A stretch of 64,000 nucleotides of DNA, taken from the IMG/VR virus record IMGVR_UViG_3300025117_000058, positions 1 to 64,000 of that record; one strand, written 5' to 3'. Source of the DNA: a virus. The translations under genes were made by a program, and so were the position numbers. Shown here piece by piece: positions 1 to 8,548 of this stretch (the stretch's first letter is position 1; every line of letters begins with the position of its first letter). The notes under the pieces were generated by a model that saw only the letters and a program-made list of their open reading frames with translations, searched no databases and was not told the DNA's origin.

Positions 1-1
1 C

Positions 2-544
2 GCTGCCGGTAATACTGGAGGCACTACAGATACGGGCGGCGGAGGGGGAAGCAGTGGTGGTGCTTTTGTAAATCAACCATTGGTGGTAACTGGTGGAAAT
101 TCTTATATAATAACTGTGGGTGTTGGTGGAATTGGCGGAAGCGGTGCAACCACTTCCCAGACCCAGGGTACTACCGCAAATGCTGGGGGTAATTCTTCCT
201 TTTCGAGCTTGCTTGTTGCTGTCGGTGGTGGTGGTGGTGGGATGGGAAGATTAGACGCTGTTAGTTCTAGCAGTAGCGGAGGTATTAATACTGCTGGTGG
301 TATATCTGGCAGTAATGGTAGTGGGTCAGCTACTATCGATGGTGCTCCAGGCCGTGATAGTTTGTTTGGAGATGGTAGCGTTGGCGGGTATGGCGGGTAT
401 GAGAATGACGGACTAGACGGTACGGCAGTATCCATAACAAACACTTACGGCTCTGGCGGTGGGGGCGGAGGGGCTGCTCAATATCCATATCTCGGTGGAG
501 ATGGCGCAGACGGCGCAGATGGCATGGTATTAATAACGTGGTGA
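2..544 (+). CDS. Glycine-rich fibre/adhesin protein, C-terminal part
   Basis: The reading frame is open from the left edge, so the N terminus lies outside the window. The visible ~180 residues are extremely rich in Gly, Ser, Ala and Asn, with runs of four to six glycines, and end in GADGADGMVLITW. That ending matches the usual end of phage glycine-rich fibre domains (Gly-rich, then a hydrophobic beta strand). Such domains form polyglycine sandwiches at fibre tips and bind host surface receptors. The next gene starts inside its stop codon (TGATG), so the two are translationally coupled. The family assignment rests on composition and the terminal strand; the receptor is unknown. Confidence 0.7.
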   Translation, partial: AAGNTGGTTDTGGGGGSSGGAFVNQPLVVTGGNSYIITVGVGGIGGSGATTSQTQGTTANAGGNSSFSSLLVAVGGGGGGMGRLDAVSSSSSGGINTAGGISGSNGSGSATIDGAPGRDSLFGDGSVGGYGGYENDGLDGTAVSITNTYGSGGGGGGAAQYPYLGGDGADGADGMVLITW

Positions 545-1206
545 TGAATAAAAAAATGAAATATATCGAAAATTTTATTCTATTTTTCTTGGCATGGTTT
601 TTTGTGTTAAACAGTAATTTTAACACAGCAGATGCCGCTATCGTTAAAATATATAAATTGAAAGATATAGATACAGAATCAGATAAAAGATATTTCAATG
701 GCGGTTTGTATTTTTATCGATCAGATACTGGTGATGTTGTCGGATTTACACTTGATTCTGATTATACTGGAAACAAAGGAATAGAAATAACCGAAAGCGA
801 ATATTTGAATTATGTCGAATCGTTTCCATTAACTCATAAAAAAATTGAATTAACTATAAAACAAAAAAGAGCATTGGCTACCAATATTCTTATCTCAAAA
901 CAGAACAAAATATTTCTTTATTTTCTCGGTAAAGAAGTAGAAACGGCGGAAGAGGTTAGGAAAATTGCTAAGGAAAGAACCAGTGATTTATTATCAGATA
1001 AATTAGAAAATAATGAATTGAATCTTATCATGTTATTATTTGCATATTCAGGCAAGGTTCAATTCAATCAGACCGGAATACAAGGAGTAAATTCACAACT
1101 TGAAGCGGATAACTACTTGACTAATTTTTACAACGATACGATTAAGAAAATAAACAATATAAAAAATCAGGCGAAACAATTCATACAAGACAACAATTTG
1201 AATTAA
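544..1206 (+). CDS. Secreted protein of unknown function, fibre gene cluster
   Basis: This 220-residue protein has a clear Sec-type signal peptide: basic MNKKMKY, a hydrophobic stretch, then a site near TADAA. The mature part is mixed alpha/beta and ends in a Lys/Asn-rich helical tail. I chose the ATG at 544 because it overlaps the upstream stop; two GTG codons lie just upstream. It sits between a glycine-rich fibre gene and another signal-peptide protein, so it may be a fibre partner or chaperone. No family recognised. Confidence 0.6.
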   Translation: MNKKMKYIENFILFFLAWFFVLNSNFNTADAAIVKIYKLKDIDTESDKRYFNGGLYFYRSDTGDVVGFTLDSDYTGNKGIEITESEYLNYVESFPLTHKKIELTIKQKRALATNILISKQNKIFLYFLGKEVETAEEVRKIAKERTSDLLSDKLENNELNLIMLLFAYSGKVQFNQTGIQGVNSQLEADNYLTNFYNDTIKKINNIKNQAKQFIQDNNLN

Positions 1207-1219
1207 AGGATATAATCAT

Positions 1220-2083
1220 ATGAAAAATATTATACAAAAGATATGCTATGCAATATTTATTTTCTACTTACCCGCTTCTTTTGTTTTTGCCAACAGTGTC
1301 CCAACCACTAGAAAAATCCTCGATGTCTCCGTAAACAGTCCAACCGGAACATATACAAGCGGTTCTTTCCCCTTACAAGACTATACAAGAATCAAAGGTG
1401 CGATAGTAATGGATAGTAGTTCTGACACTACGCCGATAGCTCATTTGAATCAAATCATTGCAACCGCTACAGCATTTTGGTTCGGTACTAATACGGTTTC
1501 ATTTCATTACGATGGTACTTATTGGAAGGGCGAGGTTAATATTCCTGTTTTAGGCAAATATGCAAGATTAATCGTTGGAAATTTTAACAATGCTACGAAC
1601 TGGCAGTCATATTTGTACGTAACGAATGAATCAGGTGATAGATTTGTTGAAGCGCAACGAAGCGAAATCGTCAATAATGTAAGATTGACCTATTTTGTAG
1701 ATAAATATACAGACATATACGGAGTGGTTGTGGATCGTTTCAATTCCTATAATCTTGAGCCTGCTTCTGGATATGTCTATGACGATACGGGCGGGTCTGG
1801 TACATTGAGTGGAAGCGTGGCGATTCGAGGCTTCGATACAAATGAAATCTCAATCATAATTAATAGCATCGTTGACGGTACGGTCACGATACGAATACAA
1901 GAACAAGTCGGATCAACAACGTTTTGGTCAAATGTTGCAGATATAGAACTTGGATCGGCAACGTCTTATTCACTTTCTTTGGACGAATCTCCTTGGAATG
2001 TAAGAATTGGATTGAATAAGACCGCAACTGGCATTGCTTCTGTGAGTATTATAGAATCGTATTCAACGAAAATTAATAACTGA
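1220..2083 (+). CDS. Secreted beta-rich protein, putative fibre component
   Basis: This 287-residue protein has an N-terminal signal peptide (MKNIIQKIC, hydrophobic core, likely cleavage after FVFA). The rest is rich in Thr, Ser, Asn and alternating hydrophobics, typical of beta-sandwich or fibre modules. It contains a DDTGGSGTLSGSV linker-like stretch near the middle. It lies between tail-fibre-like genes. The role as a fibre or receptor-binding component is inferred from position and composition only. Confidence 0.55.
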   Translation: MKNIIQKICYAIFIFYLPASFVFANSVPTTRKILDVSVNSPTGTYTSGSFPLQDYTRIKGAIVMDSSSDTTPIAHLNQIIATATAFWFGTNTVSFHYDGTYWKGEVNIPVLGKYARLIVGNFNNATNWQSYLYVTNESGDRFVEAQRSEIVNNVRLTYFVDKYTDIYGVVVDRFNSYNLEPASGYVYDDTGGSGTLSGSVAIRGFDTNEISIIINSIVDGTVTIRIQEQVGSTTFWSNVADIELGSATSYSLSLDESPWNVRIGLNKTATGIASVSIIESYSTKINN

Positions 2084-2100
2084 AACAAGAAAGAAATAAT

Positions 2101-3237
2101 ATGAAAAAAAAATATCTAATTATTGTCTTGGCGGTATTGGGATGCGCAGGATTGATGGGACTGGCCGCACCTGTTAAAATTGGACTAAAAGATATGTTTA
2201 ATCCTGCTGGACGAATTAAATATCTCTGGTGGGATACGGGACAAAAAGATACTCGTGCTTCACTGCTTGCTGCCGCAGGTGGTGGCGATGTTTCATATCC
2301 TATCGACATATCAGGAACGGAAACAACAGGTATCTTGCCTGAAAGTAAAGGCGGTTTCGGTACGAGTACGCCTGGTTATGTGCGACAAAATAGCGGTAGC
2401 TCTACAACACAAACAGCCACAGATATTACAATAGCTGGAACTGGAACTGACACATCAACGATGAGGACAAACGGAGTCGATATATCCCCAACTGAAAAGA
2501 GCTATAGCGATGGCTTGACCGGTAATATCCAAACTCAAATCAACTCTAAGGTTGGTACGCAAAGTTTTTCTACAATTACAGGTTCAGTTACGGCAAGTCA
2601 GCTACCTTCGGACGGTATTGTTGCACAAAACAATGGATCGTCCACGAACCAAACACTAACAAATGCAATATTGCAAGGTACAAATACTACTTTTCCAACT
2701 AATGAAACAACCACAGGAACAAAAACAATAACTCTTGCCGCAGATTCAGATTTTCAAATAATGACGAATGGTGGTAAGTTCCGTGTGTCGGGAGATATTG
2801 TAGGTTCTAGCACGCCTCGGATGCTATTCAAAATATCATCTCCTGTTGTGCTTGGTACTACTACTACTGCTGCTACAATGGTTGGTTCGTGGACAATACC
2901 AGCAGGAACTATGGATATTGACAGTGGTATACAATTTTATTTAGGTGGAACAAATACAGCAAACAGTTCAGGACTCTTTAGAATCGATGTAGGCAGTCAA
3001 ACAATATTTAATAATGGGATGACAACCAATGTATTTCTCAAGGAAATACCGTATTTTCAAAATACTGGAAGTACGTCTACAAATGTGTATGGCCCGAATT
3101 TCCAATCATTTTTGTCTCCATCGCAAAGAATTTTTAGTTCAACGGTAAACACAGCAGTTGATTTAGAGGTATCAGTATGGTTGGCTGGGACGGGAACTAC
3201 TGTGTTGTCCTGGTTTAGGGCGGTGCTAGAGCCATGA
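2101..3237 (+). CDS. Tail-fibre-like protein with N-terminal export signal
   Basis: The 378-residue product starts with MKKKYLIIVLAVLGC, a short signal peptide or weak lipobox-like sequence. Residues ~75-90 carry GILPESKGGFGTST, close to the LPxSKGGTG motif repeated in many phage tail fibres. IQTQINSK further on is another phrase common in fibre stalks. The C-terminal half is Thr/Ser/Gly-rich and probably trimeric beta structure. The stop overlaps the start of the beta-helix gene (ATGA). Fibre identity is fairly secure; the export signal is unusual for a virion protein. Confidence 0.65.
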   Translation: MKKKYLIIVLAVLGCAGLMGLAAPVKIGLKDMFNPAGRIKYLWWDTGQKDTRASLLAAAGGGDVSYPIDISGTETTGILPESKGGFGTSTPGYVRQNSGSSTTQTATDITIAGTGTDTSTMRTNGVDISPTEKSYSDGLTGNIQTQINSKVGTQSFSTITGSVTASQLPSDGIVAQNNGSSTNQTLTNAILQGTNTTFPTNETTTGTKTITLAADSDFQIMTNGGKFRVSGDIVGSSTPRMLFKISSPVVLGTTTTAATMVGSWTIPAGTMDIDSGIQFYLGGTNTANSSGLFRIDVGSQTIFNNGMTTNVFLKEIPYFQNTGSTSTNVYGPNFQSFLSPSQRIFSSTVNTAVDLEVSVWLAGTGTTVLSWFRAVLEP

Positions 3238-5003
3238 AAATATTAATATTAATAATCTCAATAATGCTGTCATTTGAATACTGCTCACGTGCAGATGTTT
3301 ATATTGACCCATCAACAGGCACACCTACCCAAAATGGAACAATAGATGCTCCGTACGATTCGTGGAGTGATGTTGTATGGGCAGCAAATACTACTTATCG
3401 ACAGAGGGAGGGGACAACCTATGTCAATACGATACGTGTAGATGTTCCAAACACCACAACATTTAACGGAACTATTACCTCATACAAGGCAATGCCAGAA
3501 GATTCCGGGAGACCTATTATTCATGGTTTAATTCCTGTCGAAGGTACGTGGACACAGAGAGCAGATGCAACTTACTATGCCACGCAAACAACTACCTTTA
3601 CGTTTAATAATGCAAACATGTGGGCTGATCAGGTAGAAATAAATCGCACTGCTGCTGCTACGACTACACCGAGCAATGCATCATGGAGTACCGTTTCAAA
3701 TGTGATTTATCTAAACGTAGGAACTTATACTTTTAGTATTGGTACATCAACTTTTGAAAGATCAAATAGCACGATCAATACCGGTATTTATCTTTGGGAC
3801 AGTAATTGCTCAGTTGTCGGCATGCAAGTGGAATGGACACCGTTTAGCGGTATAACGGGATTGTCTACTTCTGACAATATATATATTTATGACTGTGTTG
3901 TTGAGCATTGTGGACAGAATCAATATACTTCTGGGCAAAACTGTATTCAGGGACTCGGGAATAATTGTTATATTGGAAGCTGCACTGCTAGGTATGCAGG
4001 AGATAATGGAATAGCACATGAAAATTTGGAAGGTACAGGGAATGAGAGGCCGACAAATACAGGTAATGTTGTTGAGAATTGCGAATCTTCCTTTAATTGG
4101 AATGTGGGGATTACTGTTAAAGGAGAGGGGCCTCTTTGTAATAGTGCCATTATACGGAATAACAATGTCCATGACAACGGATTGTTGTCGACTGATCTGA
4201 ATCAGGACATTGACTATAATCGTTGTGGAATAAGATTACAGAACTTTTTCGGCACTGTGACTGGCAATACTATATATCGAAATGGAGGAGCAGGGATATA
4301 TAGTCTCGGTTCAACAAATACTGCATACACAGATCCACAAATTACCACGATTGAATACAACGACGTTTACAATAATTATTTGGAGCAATCAAGCGGGTAT
4401 GGTAATAATCTGCCACCTACCGATTACCATCGCGGCGACAGGGGTGGGATTGCATTAATAACTCGTTATGTGACAGCAGATATAAACAGTTATTTTTCTT
4501 TGTCAAATAATACGGTACATGAAATGGGCACTGGTAGTGTTGCACTGTACTATTTTTCTTTATCAACATTCTCCGCTGTTAGTCCTGTAAAAGCTTATAA
4601 CAATATTTTTATTTCGGAAGGTACTTATTCAGTACACAGAGATAAGTCTGATTTTTCAACAGGGAGTGATTTTGACAATAATGTATTAAATAGTAATTCT
4701 CTTGTTTCGTCAGACAGAGGAATTGATGAAACATTTGCAACCTGGAATGCTAAAAGTTATGTTGGCACAGATTTACAATTTGATCCTGGATGGGTAGGGT
4801 CTTCAACGTACAATCACAATCTTGTATCGAGCTCCCCAATACGGAATATCGGAATTGAAATTGGTACAAGAATTACCGATGTGCTTGGTAATCCTTTGTC
4901 TGGAATAAGGGATATAGGGGCTTTTGAATACCAGCCGGTTGGGAGTACCTTTTCTGGGGGAGCTTCAACCTTCAGCGGAAATACTTCAACTTTTACAGAT
5001 TGA
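3234..5003 (+). CDS. Right-handed beta-helix protein, tailspike/depolymerase-like
   Basis: The product has 589 residues. A signal peptide (MKILILIISIMLSFEYC) is followed by a pectate-lyase-type beta helix. The signs are Asn-rich rungs such as NNVHDNG, GNTIYRNGGAGI and YNDVYNN at roughly 22-30 residue spacing from ~180 to ~480. The mature protein starts with DVYIDPSTGTPTQNGT, as in many beta-helix hydrolases. The C terminus has a short repeated Ser/Thr motif (STFSGGASTFSGNTSTF). Phage beta helices of this kind bind or cut polysaccharides. It is co-translated with the fibre gene through an ATGA overlap. Catalytic residues cannot be assigned by eye. Confidence 0.7.
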   Translation: MKILILIISIMLSFEYCSRADVYIDPSTGTPTQNGTIDAPYDSWSDVVWAANTTYRQREGTTYVNTIRVDVPNTTTFNGTITSYKAMPEDSGRPIIHGLIPVEGTWTQRADATYYATQTTTFTFNNANMWADQVEINRTAAATTTPSNASWSTVSNVIYLNVGTYTFSIGTSTFERSNSTINTGIYLWDSNCSVVGMQVEWTPFSGITGLSTSDNIYIYDCVVEHCGQNQYTSGQNCIQGLGNNCYIGSCTARYAGDNGIAHENLEGTGNERPTNTGNVVENCESSFNWNVGITVKGEGPLCNSAIIRNNNVHDNGLLSTDLNQDIDYNRCGIRLQNFFGTVTGNTIYRNGGAGIYSLGSTNTAYTDPQITTIEYNDVYNNYLEQSSGYGNNLPPTDYHRGDRGGIALITRYVTADINSYFSLSNNTVHEMGTGSVALYYFSLSTFSAVSPVKAYNNIFISEGTYSVHRDKSDFSTGSDFDNNVLNSNSLVSSDRGIDETFATWNAKSYVGTDLQFDPGWVGSSTYNHNLVSSSPIRNIGIEIGTRITDVLGNPLSGIRDIGAFEYQPVGSTFSGGASTFSGNTSTFTD

Positions 5004-5052
5004 GCTAGTCAGAAGCGTTGCGGCATTTTTCGATAAGGAAAGAAAAAAGAAA

Positions 5053-5316
5053 ATGATCAAAAAATTGTTGATTACAAAATTAAAAGAGTACGGAGAAAGC
5101 TTAATAATAAAACATGGAGAAACCGATATTGGCATGATTGGTAAAATTGTTGATGGTTATGTCGAAAAGTTATCACCGATAAAAAAAAGAATAACTAAGA
5201 CTATGATCAGGCATGTAAAAAACGATATTGATAACTATGTAAAAAATGTAAAACAGAAGCAAAACAATCCTGGTACAGTTATAGACGTTGATTTTACCGT
5301 TAAAGATAAAAAATGA
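5053..5316 (+). CDS. Small basic helical protein, unknown
   Basis: This 87-residue, Lys-rich, mostly helical protein starts at the ATG at 5053, preceded by AAGGAAAG. No family recognised. It lies directly after the tailspike-like gene, and its stop overlaps the next start (ATGA), so both form one operon. Confidence 0.55.
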   Translation: MIKKLLITKLKEYGESLIIKHGETDIGMIGKIVDGYVEKLSPIKKRITKTMIRHVKNDIDNYVKNVKQKQNNPGTVIDVDFTVKDKK

Positions 5317-5513
5317 GTAACAGATTTGTTTTTGATAAAGAATTTAAAGAAAAACTGAACGCTGTAAATGAAGCTGCACACAAATATTTTAAAATAAAAG
5401 CAGAATATGATGAAGCCACTGATAAATTACATTTACTCCTAGATAAACAAAAAGAAACCGATAAAGAATTATACCAACTTGTGAACTACTCTAACCAATC
5501 AGAGATTGGATAG
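5313..5513 (+). pseudogene. Small coiled-coil gene, 3' end replaced by the TnpB element
   Basis: About 55 codons encode a charged coiled coil ending KELYQL. At ~5481 the sequence enters the right end of a TnpB-type insertion element, so the last ~10 residues (VNYSNQSEIG) are element-encoded. If the element is removed between ~5480 and ~6886, the frame runs on for seven codons (VKIIIKK) to a TGA at 6907. That stop would overlap the next ATG in the ATGA style seen elsewhere here. The reconstruction is an inference. Confidence 0.5.
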
Positions 5514-6659
5514 GGCTTCTTGGTTCTCAGGCAGCATCTGGCATAAGCTGCCTCCCCAAGCGTAACTTTCCGTAGTTCCTACGGTAGATTTTTTTAGAAT
5601 ATTTAGTGAGGCATTGTGGTCTCTATCAAGAGTAGTACCACAAGCAAGACAAAAATGAATTCTATCTCTAAGTGTTTTCGGCACATGGTTGCCACAATGA
5701 CTGCAATTTATGCTCGTGTGATGAGGCGCAACCTTCTCAAACTGAATACCAGCTTCTTCCGCTTTGTATTTCAGAAATCCGAGAAATTGTCCCCAACCAG
5801 CATCCGAAATGCTTTTGCTCAAGTGCCTATTTTTTACCATGCCTTTGATATTCAAATCTTCAACGGCAATAAAACCATAGATGTTTACAATTTTGCGGGA
5901 AATCTTATGATGAAAATCAGACCTTTGATTTCTTATTTTGCAATGAAGTTTAGCAATCTTGATTCTTGCTTTTTTTCTGTTACGAGACCCTTTTTTCTTT
6001 TTAGAAAGCTGTCTTTGTTTAGAGACAAGTTTCTTTTCAGATTTACGAAGATATTTAGGGTTGTCTATAACTTTACCATCAGAAAGAACAACAAAGGAGT
6101 GAATACCAACGTCAACACCAATAGCCTTATTGGGTATAGGCTTTGCGACAGGCTCGTATTCGACGGAAAAGCAGGCATACCATTTATCAATCTCTCTTTT
6201 GATGGTGCAAGTCTTTATAATTCCAATAATGGGACGATGTATTTTTATTTTGACCGTTCCTATCTTGGAAAGCCTAAGACCTTGTTCTGTTATTTGAAAT
6301 GCAGGTTCTTGTGGATAAGTAATGGAATCGTATCTGCCTTCATTTTTGAAACGTGGATAACCAACTTTTTCACCTGTTTTTATTCTGCGAAAGAAGCCCT
6401 GGAATGCTCTTTCAACTCTAAACAAAACATTTTGAAGAACTTGGGCATTAATATCATAGAGAAATCCCATCCTTTGTTTGTCGGATGTCAAAATCTTTTG
6501 TTGCTGTATTCTAGTAAGGCTTTTGCCCGATTGTTCATAGTTTCTTTTTCTATCAAACAGACAGGAATTGTAAAGGACTCGACATATTTCAAGAGTATGT
6601 TCAAGTACCTTCACTTGTTTTGTTGTAGGGTTTATTCTAAATTTGTAAGTTTTATGCAT
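5499..6659 (-). CDS. tnpB: TnpB, RNA-guided nuclease of an IS605-type element
   Basis: The 386-residue protein has the normal TnpB length and parts. The N-terminal helical domain starts MHKTYKFRINPTTKQ. The RuvC motifs are GVDVG (Asp183), VEDLN (Glu267) and DRDHNA (345-350). A zinc ribbon is formed by Cys319, Cys322, Cys337 and Cys340. All catalytic and zinc residues are present, so it is probably active. TnpB proteins use an omega RNA from the element's right end to cut DNA next to a short motif. The stop codon overlaps the right-end hairpin, as expected when the omega RNA overlaps the gene end. It is one of very few genes on the minus strand. Confidence 0.93.
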   Translation of the reverse strand: MHKTYKFRINPTTKQVKVLEHTLEICRVLYNSCLFDRKRNYEQSGKSLTRIQQQKILTSDKQRMGFLYDINAQVLQNVLFRVERAFQGFFRRIKTGEKVGYPRFKNEGRYDSITYPQEPAFQITEQGLRLSKIGTVKIKIHRPIIGIIKTCTIKREIDKWYACFSVEYEPVAKPIPNKAIGVDVGIHSFVVLSDGKVIDNPKYLRKSEKKLVSKQRQLSKKKKGSRNRKKARIKIAKLHCKIRNQRSDFHHKISRKIVNIYGFIAVEDLNIKGMVKNRHLSKSISDAGWGQFLGFLKYKAEEAGIQFEKVAPHHTSINCSHCGNHVPKTLRDRIHFCLACGTTLDRDHNASLNILKKSTVGTTESYAWGGSLCQMLPENQEALSNL

Positions 6660-6779
6660 CTATTTTTTTCTGTTCCAATAAGGACTTTTACATTTAGGGC
6701 AAATAACAACCTCAGACTTTCTTGGTGTCCATAGATGTTTGCATCTTTCACAGGCAAGTTTAATAATTTTAATTTTCAT
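6660..6779 (-). CDS. 39-residue zinc-ribbon protein upstream of tnpB
   Basis: This tiny reading frame starts at 6779 and ends with TAG directly abutting the tnpB ATG (TAGATG). It encodes two Cys pairs, CERC and CPKC, followed by SPYW, a compact zinc ribbon. I believe similar small zinc-ribbon frames occur next to other tnpB genes, but this was not checked. The coupling to tnpB suggests it travels with the element. Confidence 0.65.
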   Translation of the reverse strand: MKIKIIKLACERCKHLWTPRKSEVVICPKCKSPYWNRKK

Positions 6780-6926
6780 AATATGAGTATATCTTATAAG
6801 TAAGAATATGTCAAGAAAAAATGCAACCAATTCATCACCAACTAATCAAAAGAAAGATTGGTTGGGGACTTCTTGGACAACAACAGTTAAAATAATTATA
6901 AAAAAATGATTGAGAGGAGACGGTAC

Positions 6927-7265
6927 ATGGACGAAGGTACGAAAGCAATTATAAGGGAAATTAGTCGTGAAATAGTCGATGCTCACGAAGAAAAATTCAA
7001 TAAAATAACAGAAAAAACTAATGAATACCTAGACGAAAAGTTTAAATGTTTAAAGACCCAGATAAGCGAATTAACCAAAACAATGACTGATCTTAGCACG
7101 AAAGGTTGTTTGCCGTTTATTGAACACAAAACAGAACATAAAGAAAAAGAAAAAAGAACTATTAAGATCGTGACACTTATTTCCACCATTATACCGACCG
7201 TGATTTTGCTGGGAAGCTGGATAAAAGGGATAGTTATCGGATGGATACAAAAACCACATAACTAA
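6927..7265 (+). CDS. Coiled-coil protein with C-terminal TM, XhlA/holin-partner-like
   Basis: The ~112-residue protein starts at the ATG at 6927, chosen because GAGAGGAGA sits just upstream; an earlier ATG at 6906 lacks such a site. A charged coiled coil (residues ~1-60) is followed by KGCLPFIEHKTEH and one hydrophobic segment near the C terminus (TLISTIIPTVILLGSWI). This layout resembles XhlA-like haemolysin proteins of phage lysis cassettes. The family call is tentative. Confidence 0.5.
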   Translation: MDEGTKAIIREISREIVDAHEEKFNKITEKTNEYLDEKFKCLKTQISELTKTMTDLSTKGCLPFIEHKTEHKEKEKRTIKIVTLISTIIPTVILLGSWIKGIVIGWIQKPHN

Positions 7266-7279
7266 GAAAAGATAAAACA

Positions 7280-7774
7280 ATGATACCGATACTACTCGCT
7301 TCTTTGGGAATATTTTTATATTCAAATTCACCAATTAACGATACAGAGATTAAGCCGTGTAGAAATTACTGCTGTGAGAATATTTTGTTTTTTGTCGTTA
7401 AAGATATTAATAATGAAGAACTGGTAACGACTCAACACGGATCGGATTGTGTAATTCTAAATGGCACTAGATCAAGCAAGATAAGAGCCATTATAAAGAA
7501 TAGGAAAAATGATGATGTGTTGTGCTGGCTTTGTAACGGAGAACAATTAAATTATGATAAAGAATGCGGATCGTGGTGTTGTAAGCATTATGGTTTTGTC
7601 GTTGATTTTAGGACTGGGCTGATTCATTATTTAAACTGTGATATGATTAAAGATATGCCGATTTATGACGCTATGTTTAAACCGAAAAGATTTGATTTGA
7701 TTGATGGATATAAGAAATTGGACTATTCGGGATTGTGTTTGTTTTGTTTGGGTGGATTTGCCAGATTAAATTAA
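7280..7774 (+). CDS. Cys-rich exported or membrane protein, unknown
   Basis: This 164-residue protein begins with a short hydrophobic N terminus (MIPILLASLGIFLY). It has about a dozen cysteines, including NYCCEN, CWLCNG, SWCCKH and CLFCLGG, which suggests disulfides or metal binding. No family recognised. It follows the coiled-coil/TM gene in the putative lysis region. Confidence 0.55.
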   Translation: MIPILLASLGIFLYSNSPINDTEIKPCRNYCCENILFFVVKDINNEELVTTQHGSDCVILNGTRSSKIRAIIKNRKNDDVLCWLCNGEQLNYDKECGSWCCKHYGFVVDFRTGLIHYLNCDMIKDMPIYDAMFKPKRFDLIDGYKKLDYSGLCLFCLGGFARLN

Positions 7775-7873
7775 AAGGCCTTCGGGGGGTTTTTCTATCG
7801 GGGTAATGACGGTGGCGGTGATTAGTGGGGAATAACGCCGTGTGCCATGCAAGTGTAGTCGGCTATCGCCGAC
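7773..7873 (-). repeat. Structured ~106-nt repeat element, copy 1
   Basis: Read on the minus strand, this begins with a GTCGGC-GATA-GCCGAC hairpin (plus strand 7858-7873). It continues with ACGGCGTT and CATTACCCCGATA, then ends in a GC-rich hairpin. The same order occurs at 8549-8654, 28605-28710 and 50724-50829. The first hairpin keeps its shape while its bases differ between copies. It fills the gap before the gene at 7906. Confidence 0.65.
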
Positions 7874-7905
7874 AGATCAATAAATAATTAACAAGGAGGC
7901 GTGGA

Positions 7906-8209
7906 ATGGCAACCGATATGAGGATAGCCAAAGAAATATTAAAGCAAATTGGGCGGGAATAGATTCATAACAATGACAGGTGCTAAAAATTTAGCCGCAA
8001 GCGACAATGCTTTAACTTTTAAAATAATGAGAAACAGCAACGAGGTGACTCATGTAAAAATTGAATTGAATTTTATGGATACTTACGACATCACCTTTTA
8101 CAGCATCGCAGGCATTAATATAAAAAAGGAGTATACGGTTCGTGGTGTTTATTTCGACCAATTACAAAGTGTATTTACCATGCACACGGGACTCGATACA
8201 CATTTATAA
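7906..8209 (+). pseudogene. Conserved phage protein split by an apparent frameshift
   Basis: An ATG at 7906 with a strong AAGGAGG site starts MATDMRIAKEILKQIG, but that frame stops at 7960. Skipping one G in the GGGCGGG stretch (7951-7957) continues as GGNRFITMTGAKNLAASDN to a stop at 8207. The joined product of ~100 residues reads naturally and matches my memory of a small phage protein family with a QxGGN-F-MTGAKN motif. Without the shift the second frame has no start and no ribosome site. It is a real +1 shift, a mutation or a sequencing indel. Confidence 0.6.
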
Positions 8210-8223
8210 TATGGGACAATCTT

Positions 8224-8535
8224 ATGAACAGAGAAGAACGACAGCTTTACAATTTTATAGACAAATTTAAACGTCATATCCAGAAACATCTCAATTTTTC
8301 TCCGATGGGATTGTCGAACCTTCACCATTTTTCGGATCGCCTATTGGATAAATGCGATGGTGATTTTGAGATAAATTTTGAATTATTTCGGAAAAATATC
8401 AAAGAAATGGTGCGAGAGTCGGAACCGATCTCTGTACATGGGTATAATATTTTAGATATGTTGTTGTTGTTTGTGAAAAAAGGTGAGAATGTTAACGATT
8501 TTATCAATTATGTTTATTGGATATACGAAGACTAA
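8224..8535 (+). CDS. Small helical protein, unknown
   Basis: This 103-residue protein is predicted mostly helical, with a hydrophobic helix near the C terminus (ILDMLLLFV). The start ATG follows a weak site. No family recognised. It is flanked on both sides by copies of the structured repeat after one intervening gene. Confidence 0.5.
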   Translation: MNREERQLYNFIDKFKRHIQKHLNFSPMGLSNLHHFSDRLLDKCDGDFEINFELFRKNIKEMVRESEPISVHGYNILDMLLLFVKKGENVNDFINYVYWIYED

Positions 8536-8548
8536 AAGAGAATTAACC

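Larger units (their letters stand above)
5481..6866 (-). mobile_element. IS200/IS605-type element carrying tnpB only
   Basis: The element contains a full-length tnpB and a 39-residue zinc-ribbon gene but no Y1 transposase gene, so it would need a TnpA in trans. The 3' side of tnpB ends in a 6-bp hairpin (CCAATC/GATTGG at 5495-5509). On the minus strand this is followed by GAGTAGTTCAC, which resembles the right ends of IS605/IS1341 elements. The 5' side has a 10-bp stem with one G-T pair (6838-6847/6856-6865) sharing the CCAA...TTGG arms. In this family the omega RNA covers the end of tnpB and the right end, so a guide would read into the flank left of 5481. Exact edges are not proven. Confidence 0.7.

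Noticed and set aside
103-444. Long Pro-rich open frame on the minus strand
   Set aside because: It is the mirror of the Gly-rich fibre codons (GGN read backwards gives Pro/Thr/Ala) and has no ribosome site.
5616-6734. 372-codon open frame on the plus strand
   Set aside because: It is antisense to tnpB, whose motifs are intact; the plus-strand product has no recognisable features.
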